Shown here: positions 55,809-64,000 of the stretch, one piece after another
How positions within the stretch are numbered: the stretch's first letter is position 1
Layout of the letters: each line of letters starts with the position of its first letter
NCBI GenBank assembly: GCA_017311185.1
Contig: JAESUZ010003499.1
Location: 62,001-126,000 of the forward strand
DNA from: Proteles cristata cristata
Lineage: Eukaryota > Chordata > Mammalia > Carnivora > Hyaenidae
Direction of reading: 5' to 3'
Length of the DNA: 64,000 nt
Notes under the pieces: model-generated
What the model was told of the DNA's origin: nothing
The model's database searches: none
Seen by the model: only the letters and a program-made list of their open reading frames with translations
Translations under genes and position numbers: made by a program

Positions 55809-58800
55809 AGGCCAACATCTTCTTTACGTACTTCCTCCTTGCGTTCTGAGATGAGCCCAGGGGCAGGGCTTTGGGTGGCTCTCAGAGCGGCCAGTAATGC
55901 CCAATCTCCTCATTGTGTCGCTCCTGGGCCTGTGTCACCCGCCCACCACAGAGCTCTGGAGGAGTGCCGCTTAGGGGTGCAGCGGTGGTCAGATCTGACG
56001 CCGCCGCACCTTGTCCGCGGCCCGTTATTCCTACCGGAAGGTTAGCCGTTGAAAACCCCTTGAACTGGAGCAGGAAGGCTGCACTGGCCAAGCTTGATTG
56101 AAGGGCTGTAAAAGCATCCTGTCCGCTCTTCCTGGTGTTCCAGGTGGAGTTTAATTCAGCAAGCGCAGGGACTCTCGTGCCGGTCATGCAGCAGGAAGGA
56201 CCCAGAATGGCCCAGATGGCCCCATCACCCTCGACAAGCGCTTGCTGTTCCGTAGGCAGAATAAACAAGCGTGGAAGAGACTTGTGCTGGGGCAGGGTAG
56301 CCGTGAGCCCAGTTGAGTCACGGGCGGTCATGGAAACTGGGGGCCGTGGAGCCGGGACAAGGGCAGGCAGAGTCTTCTGGGAAAGGTGACGCTTGGACCA
56401 CTGCCTGATGGACAGTTAGGATTTCAGGGAGACATGGAGCAAAGGTCAGGGAAGACACGTCCAAGATGTCCCGCACAAAGGATGTTCCATCCTACCTGGA
56501 GGCCTCCCGTGCATTCTGCAAGGTCACCGCGAGTGTAAGTCCTCGAGGGGTGGGGTTGTGGGGAGCTGGCTGAGGGCAGTGAGCAGAGCCCGCCCTCCCA
56601 CGTGTCTTCGGGGTCAGCGCACCCTAACTGAGACAGACCCGCTTCCCCAGAGGCTCCTCCCTGAGCACGGCCCTCGGGGTTCAGGCCAGGGGGTGCGCAC
56701 ACTCCTCCTGGCATCTGCCACTGCGTCTGCTCGGCTCTCATCCCGGAGAAGCGTTCAACCGCAGCCCATAAACTTCCCGTCCTGCCCAGCTTGTGCTGCA
56801 TCATGGGAAACGTGAACGTCTGCCCAGACAGGCCTGTGCTCTCTGGGGTGTCAGATAGAGGAAGGTGTTCGGGGACGTGAGGAGTGAGTGAGAGGCGGGA
56901 AAGCCATGGAGAGCCAAGTGCAGGGAGGCCGGGCCCCGTCCCTGATAGGACCCCACTGGGCCCTGGCAGCGTACCTGGCCTGTGGAGGACTGGAAGGCAC
57001 TTCAGGGACGTGCCTTCCTACACACAGCCCTGACCTGATAGTGGGGTCCTCCCCTTCTGTCCCCCGACTCTCCCGGTTCACTGGTACCCCAGGGCTGCCT
57101 GCTGTGTCCTCAGCACGGCCCCGCCACATCAGCCACCCGCCTTCCACCTCCACGCCAGTCCCCGTCCTTCCGGAGGCGGCCCTCCCTGCCCTGCACTGAA
57201 TTCCCAGGCGCCTTCTCGGGCGTGCTTCAGCTTTGCTTCCGAACCCTGGTCTTGCGACTCCAGAAAGGATCTTAAAAGTTGGATGGGATCTATATGCACT
57301 TGACCCTTGACCAGGGTGTTGAGAATCTCGCAGTAACCGTCAGGGTTGCCACTGCCCTCCAGGGGTTGAAATGTTGACGTTAGAACAATCACCCTCCTCC
57401 GTCCCCGGGGCTGTTTACTGGCACATCCTTCTTCGCTGACTGCAAGGTGCACACATTCGACTGTCACTAAAAGATCTGCCCAGGTGCTGGGAGTACATTG
57501 AAATGTTTCTTTACCATCTTGGCGTCCAGAATGATTCTGAGTAGGTAAAACTGCCGGAAGACTCAGGTTTTGAGAAGAACTTGAGAGATGCCTATGATAA
57601 TTGCCATTGATTTAAAACAGCGTTTTTAGGGTAAGAAAATCCAGTGTGTATCATCTCGAGGACTTCAGTTAAAAGCAGGGGGGTGGGGGGGACTGCAGAG
57701 CAGCTGGTGTCCCATTCTGGGCAGAGAGCGATTCCCTGAGGCGCTGGACCCGGGTTTTTGTACATCAGCACATACGCTTTCCCTAGAAGGCCTGCCTCGT
57801 AGACCGTGTTGCTCTGCCATGCCTTCCCCTCCGGGCAATACCGCCAGGGCCCAGGCCCTGAGACACGTGGAGGCCCCTGAAGTCCCACGAAGGCACCTGT
57901 CACTCGCCTTTTCTGCCTTGAACAGCAGCCCAGCAGCTACTGCAGAGACTGTGGGCCGAGAGAGTGGGAAGGGAAGGTGCAGGGGACAGACTGGAGTGGG
58001 GACGGGGAGGAGGATGCGGGCTCGGCCCCGCGCGGGTCTTCCGCACACACAGGGAAAAGAGAAGCCCCGGTCTCCTCGCCTCTGCCCTGCTGCTTCTTGA
58101 TGACATCTTGCTTCTGTGGTTTCCTGACCTGCTTACACCTCGCTCGCCTTGAGAGATAAGAGCGGGGGAGTGTCTGTGGACAGCGCTGGGGGCCCAGGGA
58201 TGGGGCATCTTCCCCGAGCCCCACCTGGCCTGGCCGGGCGGTTCCGCTGGCCTGCCGGACTTGCTGGGCTCTCCCGCACAGTGGCCCCCCGCACCTCCTG
58301 TGCCACATGGTCCTTCTCGGTCTCAGAGGCTGGGGGGGTCTCTGGGGGTTTCACACCCCGGAAGTTGTAGGCTCGTACTCTGCCCCCATTCTTGGGGAGC
58401 CCTAACGCCGTGGGGCGTCCTCAAGTGCAAGTGCGGGCCCCTCACCAGACTCGTACTCATCTCCCTGGGATTAGGAAGTAGACCCCACATGCCTGCCGGG
58501 TGCGGGCCCGGCCGAGCCCCTCTGCTCCCATCCTTGTTATGTCTCAGAATGTCCCCACTGTCCCCGAGGTGCCCCAGCAGGAAACGGCGGGCTGTCTTTC
58601 CTCCCTGGCCACACACACACCACACTGCCATGTGACGTGTCCGGCCGCTCCCCGAGCCCTGCTGCGCGTCCTCCTAGGCCCTGAGCTCCCCACCTCCAGC
58701 CCCGGAGCCGCTCCCCTGCTCCCCGCCCCCGGCACGGCCACTCTGGCCTCCCCACTGGTCTTCCTGCCACCGGGCCCGCTTCTCGCTGATCAGATTGCAG

Positions 58801-59214
58801 TGTCCCCTCATCGCTGCAGAGCCTTCTGAGGCCCCACCAGCTACTTGTGCCCACCGGGCCCCGCCCATGCCCTGCGCGGGTCCCCCCCCGTCTCCAGGCA
58901 CCGACTCCCCGCCTCTCCCGCACATCCTTACTTCTGTCGTCTGCCCCACCCTTCCTGGTGGCCCCCGTCACCTCCCCCACCTTGTTCCTTGCTCGCAGGG
59001 TGGACCTGAGCATGCTGTCCCTAGATCAGTAGGCCGCCCTTTCCTCCTCAGTGATGGGAGCCCCGAGTTGTGGAGATTAAAGGCAGAGCACATGTGAAGT
59101 GAGAAATGTCGTGGAAGGCACACAACCAGTGTCTAATAAAAAGGGAGGCGTTTTGGTAGTTTATTCCCACACTGGGAAGTTGTTTCTTTTGTTAAGTTCA
59201 CGTTCTTTTTTCTT

Positions 59215-59320
59215 AAGGTCGTAAGTCCTCTGAGGGCAAGGACTGGACTTATTACGTGCTTGCAGCCTTGGTACATAGCTCAGGGCCGAGCCAGCAAGCG
59301 TCAGGTGCTCTGTGACCACA
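59215..59320 (+). repeat. Ancient MIR-group fragment
   Basis: AAGTCCTCTGAGGGCAAGGA, GCCTTGGTACATAGCTCAGG and GCAAGCGTCAGGTGCTCTGT resemble the old repeat tail CTTGAGGGCAGGGACTG...AGTAGGTGCTCAATAA. Confidence 0.5.
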
Positions 59321-59929
59321 GCCTGGCTGGGAGGGTGTCCATTCCCCCAGAGGCAGGGAGGCACGCGGTCCTCTCCCTCCGCCCGCCGTCGCGCCCCTGC
59401 GTTTTGTTAGGGCAGCGGGCGCCGGCTCCGCGCGGCAGCCCCTCCGCCTGCGTGCATCAGACATGCCGGTCCTGCGCCGTGGCCAAAAGCCCCATTTCTT
59501 CCTCATTTTCCTGCCTGCTGACCCAGAAGGCCCTGGCTGTTGTCTGCCAGGCCCCAGACCAGAACTTGGGGACCCTGGGCCTTGGAGACTTCCAGAAGCA
59601 GCCTCTGTGACTCAGCCATTTCTCCCCCTCACCTTGAAGACTTCCTGCGGCTTTGCCGCTGCTCACAGCATTTTGGATGGTCATTGCTCTTGGCCAGCTT
59701 CAGACCCGAGTATTAGCGACAGCCCTTCGCCGGAGGTGTGCCCCTGACCCCGTCCATGACAGTCCAGCTGGTTGGGTGCCAGAAGGACCCCACTGGTCCT
59801 CGTGAGGGTCCTGTGGTGACCTGAACCCTAAGGGTCCTGTCTGTGCACACGGACCCTCGCCATGCCTTCCCATCTCAGCCCGTTCGTCCATATGTGAGGG
59901 CCCTTCCTCACTGCTCTGGGCGGGAGTGC

Positions 59930-60050
59930 TCGCTCCACTCAGCAGATGGGGAAATCGGACCGGAGAAGCGGACTCGTTTCATTTGTTCAGAGTCTCCAGT
60001 TAGAGCCGGAGCTGGAATCCAGATCCCCACTGTCGGCTGCCGTTTATGAA
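59930..60050 (-). repeat. MIR-like fragment
   Basis: CAGATGGGGAAATCGGACCG, then AGCCGGAGCTGGAATCCAGA, resembles the MIR complement. Confidence 0.45.
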
Positions 60051-62164
60051 CTGCTCGACTGCCAATAGCTAACGGAGACCCGGTAAGGCTGGGTGAAAAG
60101 AAAGGCCCACACGCAGGCAGGACGTCCAGAGGAGTGTTGCTCCTTCGTGTTCTGACCCACTACACAGCGTAGCTACAGGCTCTAAACAGACCTTTAGAGT
60201 AAGTGTAAATTAGAGCCCCTGGCATGCTGTTAAAATCCAAACCAGGTAAAAACAGTTCAGTCAGACTTTTAGAATGGAATTAAAGTAACTTTGAATCTGT
60301 ATTAAATCCTTCTGTAAAGCGTTGATGCTCTCAAGGTTAACATTTAGTGGGTGTATACGGAGCATCCTGAAGTGCACTGGACATTTTTGCAGCAATGGGA
60401 TTAGCCAAGAAACCTTGGCCTTGAAACCAGTGGTTTTCAAGGAAGATCTTGTGATTCAGTTGCAAAAATGTCACATGACAAGAAATGCAGTACATTTCTA
60501 ACTTTCATCCATCCTTCTACCTAAAATTCTCCTACGCAAGACATTTTTGGGGGTTTTTCTTTGCACCCTTTGTTATAAAATACTAATTAGAATTTTCAAA
60601 TAGTTTTTAAAAGTAGATTTCACCCACCAAGACGTTCATTCAAGAAGAGAGGAGGTATTTTTTGGGTCCACTAGGCTGCTGACGCTCCCTTTCTTTGATC
60701 AGATGCGCAGACCCGGCACTCACACCGACGTGCCTCTCCGTGCCTCGTGCAGAGCAAGCGCTCAGGTGGCATCAGCCTCAGAACCTGCCGCCTGGCTTTG
60801 GGACCCTACCTTTGCACGTTACGTAAAACGCCGTTCTTATAAATTAACACAGAGGCATCAAAGAAGGAGGTTGCTGCTGAGCATGAGGTAGACTCGGAAA
60901 AGGGCTTTGGTAAATAAGTAGTTGATGGGGAAGAGGAAGGAGAGAGGAGACCCTCTGCCCGTCTTCCTCCCAGTCTGCCACACGGAGTGATGAGGACCGT
61001 TATCAAGAGCCCTTCCTGGTGACCTTCCTTCCCTGAGGAGCCATGTCAGCCATGCTTCTCTCCAGGAGACCCCTCTCTGGAGATGGGGGAGGGTGTTGTG
61101 TGGTGGCTAAAAGCTGGGCTTCCTTCCAAGGGGAGTAACTTAGCCCCATACTGTGTCGCTTATGTTGACACGCGCAGTCTCTGGCTAATGGAGGTGTGAG
61201 CCCCAGGCCGGAGCGGAGCTGCGGACTTCCCAGCGCCTCTCTGTACGGGAAGGAGGCCCAAACCAACACTAGAACAGCAGCATCCTCGGCGTGTGTTTTC
61301 TCACAAATGATGGAGAAGAATTTAAGCCTGAAAACCAGCTGTCCAATAGCTTATCTGTGTTGGGTAAGCAGCGTCCAAAAACACTGAAGTCATAGGCGTA
61401 GCCCGAGCCAAGAGTGTGCAGTGACGACCAATCTCTGGCAACTTCTCTGCTTCCCAGACACTTGACAGCAGTGGGTCCATTCACTCGGATTATTGCGTCT
61501 CCTGCGACTGGTAGAGTTGAGAGCTCTTCAAAGCCTGGAGCTCAGGTCCCCACGGAGGTACAGAGCCACTGAGGCCCTCTGGCCTATGGCCGTAGCCCCC
61601 AGCCGCTGGCACCCCTGTTCTTCCTGACAGTCATGGCGGTTACAACGAGGAATCAGAATTTGTCTTTTGAAGTTCTCTTCCTGCTTTCTTGCCAGCACAG
61701 CACAGGGCTCCTCCCCGAGTCATTGTTTGTGCCAAGACTCTACTGGAGATAAAGTGTCATTGAAAACTAATGCCCAGCCAGCTCTGGGTGGCTTTGCCTC
61801 TTAGCGTGTGAATGGTCGTCATCCTCTGTCATTTCTTCCAGCCAGAGGACTCCTGGTGGTTTTCACGTGCATGTTTTCAAAAGAGCGGGTGGCCGGTTCC
61901 TGCGTCTCTGTTTCGATAACAGAGATGTTATCTCTGCGTCCCCGGCTTGTGTATCAAGCCTCGGCTCACTGCCTTTTGCGTGCTGGTCATCGCAAAGCAC
62001 TTAGCCAAGGAGAGCGCCCAGCGAGTTAGGAGGCTGTAGCCCACGGAGCTGTGGGATTACCTGGTTGGGGCCTGTCATATGCCCAGAACCCTCACTCAGA
62101 GTGAGACGCCCCCCACGCTCTCAGGAGCCACGCTGTGTCCTGCGAGGTGCGTGGCCCACACTCT

Positions 62165-62275
62165 CAGCCTGTCTCTTCATCTTTGTGACAAGGATCACAA
62201 CAGCCTTTCGTGTAGATTAAATGAGAGGATTTGTGCAAAACCCTTAGCACCTTGCTGAGCCGCAGGCATCATCAT
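62165..62275 (+). repeat. MIR fragment
   Basis: CAGCCTGTCTCTTCATCTTT, GATTAAATGAGAGGATTTGT and ACCCTTAGCACCTTGCTGAG follow the MIR core and 3' part. Confidence 0.65.
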
Positions 62276-62855
62276 CACCGGATGGGTTTTGGTGGCACTT
62301 TGACACATTGTATGACCGAGGCTGATGTTGGGGACCAGGCAGCCCCCTCCCAGCTGCTTCCTTTTGCAGGACTGGCTCTGGCAAGCCTAGATCTTCTCCA
62401 GAAATCTGCAGTCTCCAGACAGGCAGCCCCCCTCGTGGCGAAAATCTCAGCCCAAACAGCCTTACTCTGGCTATAAATAAAAATTCCTGCTACGGAGAGA
62501 AAGCAGCAGCTCTGTCGGAGGCAGAGCCAGGCAGCAGCCAGGTCCTAGAATAAACTCCAGGCAGGGGTGAAGTGGCGTTTCTGCTCAGTGGCCAGCCTGC
62601 CTTTCTCCCTGCCCATGTGAAAAATGTGCTCTCAGAGGGCCTGGGGAGAACTCTCTGGGGGATCCGTGGAGGCCTGACTTACGGGAAATGGGGTAAGGAT
62701 GCGCCCCCAGGCGCCCTCCCCTCCACTGTTGCCATAGGGGCACTGAGGGCACTTCCCCACTGGAAGGTATTCTTCAAGCTTGGCTCTCGGCCCAGCAGGC
62801 CTGCATAGCTGGAATGCCGCACTGCCCCCAGGCTGGGGGTGCTGCCGCTGCTGGA

Positions 62856-62876
62856 GGGGCGGGGCGGGGCGGGCAG
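62856..62876 (+). promoter_or_regulatory. Cluster of GC boxes
   Basis: GGGGCGGGGCGGGGCGGGC contains three overlapping GGGCGG-type sites, the binding sequence of Sp/KLF factors, in a G+C-rich, CpG-bearing stretch (62800-63060). It could belong to an intragenic promoter or be compositional; no first exon was recognised next to it. Confidence 0.4.
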
Positions 62877-63204
62877 GCCGCCCAGGAGCCTTTGTCCTGG
62901 AGAGGCAGCCCCCCCTTCCTTGCTTTCTCCCCGCAGTCGCCCCTCCTCCTAGGTGGTACACATCCTGGTGGGTGGGCGGGGGGCTTCGAGGCTCCTGCCC
63001 TGGGGGGCAGCTCGTCTGTCACCCTGAGCACTCCTGCGAGTCAGCCGGTGTTGTGGGCACTTAGATGACAACGTTAGTATCAGTCCCCACTGAATACCTC
63101 AGCTTGTGGCCTCCTGGTATCTCGGAGGACGAGGGAGGAGAGCTCCCGAGCAGCACTGACTGCACTCAGGACCTCCAGAGCCCCCGTCTTCTAATGTTTG
63201 CACT

Positions 63205-63266
63205 TTGCGTGTTTTTATTCAAGCGTAATTAGCATACAGTGCCATGCATTTCAATCACCATTTTAT
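63205..63266 (-). mobile_element. Short LINE-1 3' fragment, antisense
   Basis: GTTTTTATTCAAGCGTAATT followed by AGCATACAGTGCCATGCATT resembles the complement of an L1 3' end (TTTATTGAAATATAATTAGC-like). Confidence 0.5.
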
Positions 63267-63499
63267 TTTCAATTTTTTTAATGTTTGAGGGAGAGTGAGC
63301 AGAGAGAGGCAGAGTGAGCAGAGAGAGACAGAGTGTGAGCAGGGGAGGGGCAGAGAGAGAGGGAGACACAGAATCCAAAGCAGGCTCCAGGCCCTGAGCT
63401 GTCATCACAGAGCCCGATGCGGGACTTGAACCCATGAACCATGAGAACATGAAGTGAGCCAAAGTCGGACGCTTAACTGACTGAGCCCCCTAGGTGCGA
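63267..63499 (-). mobile_element. Felid SINEC_Fc-type SINE, minus strand, with tail duplication
   Basis: An antisense copy whose tail has an extra repeat of GTGAGCAGAGAGAG (63295-63330). Head CTGAGCCCCCTAGGTGCGAC is slightly diverged. Flanks TCACCATTTTA and TCGCCGTTTTA may be a decayed duplication. Confidence 0.93.
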
Positions 63500-63504
63500 C
63501 CCAC

Positions 63505-63620
63505 AGTCGCCGTTTTAAAGAGAAGGAAACTGAGGCTCAAGACCAGGTTATTTCCCCCAAGATCACATGGGTGGAAAGAGAGAGCCCGGGCCCGGAGCCC
63601 AGTCTGTGTGACTTGAGAGT
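63505..63620 (-). repeat. MIR fragment
   Basis: AAAGAGAAGGAAACTGAGGC, then CCCAAGATCACATGGGTGGA, follows the MIR core complement. Confidence 0.65.
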
Positions 63621-64000
63621 GTGCGCTCAGCAGTCACCCTGGGGCTGTCTCCCAGAAAAGGCACCTGTGGTGCGTGTGAGTCCACCACCCTGCACTGGCC
63701 AGATCGGAGCTGGTCAGGAAGGTACCGTCAGACCCGATGCATCTTGTGAGCGCACAGAAACCACTTGTGAGCGTCTGTCAGGTGCTCCGTTGCTACAGGG
63801 CCTGCCCGAGTGCCGAGTGACTTTACACTTCGGGGGTGGTCCGGGAGGCCAGTGCCCGGACTCCCAGAAGAGCTGGCCTTTGTCTTCGTGTTGTCAAGCT
63901 GCTGTCACGCAGCTCCGCAGACGGGCGCTTATACACAGCACAGCTCTGGAGGCTGTGGTGCCCTCCCTCCAGTCAGACCTCCGGTTGCACCCCACGGGGT

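Larger units (their letters stand above)
22501..64000 (+). other. RAPGEF1: RAPGEF1 (C3G) gene, partial: exons for N-terminal and Crk-binding regions
   Basis: Eleven exons read in one direction with matching phases and encode the N-terminal half of C3G, a Rap1/R-Ras guanine-nucleotide exchange factor recruited to membranes by Crk-family adaptors. The product runs from near the N-terminus, through the N-terminal domain (reported to bind E-cadherin), to the proline-rich Crk-binding region. The REM and CDC25 catalytic exons are not found and must lie downstream of 64000. Exon 1, with the start codon, lies upstream of 22501 and was not found. The first exon seen begins with the last two bases of an Asp codon, matching the MDTD... 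start of human isoform a as I recall it. Confidence 0.95.
53652..64000 (+). other. RAPGEF1: RAPGEF1 intron (at least 10.3 kb, runs off the window)
   Basis: The GTGAGT donor opens an intron whose end is outside the window: the next constitutive C3G segment (EPPAGKDG... and DELSLIDHNE) is not encoded here. It contains an ancient repeat at 54077-54240, SINEs at 55603-55808 and 63267-63499, MIR-like pieces near 54670, 59930, 62165 and 63505, and a GC-box cluster at 62856-62876. 56450-59090 is G+C rich and without a repeat I can name. Another cassette exon may lie here; the best candidate I saw starts at 60703 and is weak. Confidence 0.85.

Noticed and set aside
1..64000. A tRNA gene, because many stretches have tRNA-like A and B boxes
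   Set aside because: Every such stretch is the head of a tRNA-derived SINE, with the SINE body and tail following; no free-standing, foldable tRNA was found.
1..64000. A microbial defence system, prophage or other multi-gene cassette
   Set aside because: Intron-exon structure, SINEs, LINE-1s and MIRs show plain mammalian chromosomal DNA. I found no intact viral or bacterial gene.

Overview
The window is mammalian genomic DNA carrying the 5' half of one large, multi-exon gene on the + strand: RAPGEF1 (C3G), the Crk-binding guanine-nucleotide exchange factor for Rap1/R-Ras. Ten constitutive exons and one probable cassette exon can be read. All have AG acceptors and GT donors, and their phases join without a break into about 615 codons. 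The organism is almost certainly a cat (Felidae): at least 25 tRNA-derived SINEs have the felid SINEC_Fc layout (a 'GGGGCGCCTGGGTGGCTCAG' head, a TCTCT-rich tail and an AAATAAATAAA end). They do not match the canid or mustelid forms as I recall them.

Layout. 1-22500 holds no coding exon I can recognise. It is probably intron 1, because the first exon seen starts inside a codon. It is filled with SINEs, MIRs and LINE-1 pieces, including a nested LINE-1 at 19346-22020. Exons at 22501, 23209, 28589, 32626 and 42241 encode the N-terminal domain. Exons at 43011, 43637, 44208, 45939 and 51028 encode the central Crk-binding region, with one p130Cas-type motif (APPKPPLP) and four Crk SH3 motifs (PxLPxK/Q). 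A 159-nt in-frame exon at 53493-53651 adds a Ser-rich 53-residue segment directly after the fourth Crk motif; it fits the tissue-regulated hinge exons known for C3G. The exons for the REM and CDC25 catalytic domains lie beyond position 64000.

The best biological leads are: a Phe codon at 46304-46306 where the human protein, as I recall it, has the regulatory tyrosine known as Tyr504; a NAGNAG acceptor on the cassette exon; a 47-nt near-perfect hairpin at 17781-17827; and three SINEs sharing a set of diagnostic changes. There is no CRISPR array, operon or microbial system here. Most open frames longer than 60 codons outside the named exons are chance or repeat-derived.
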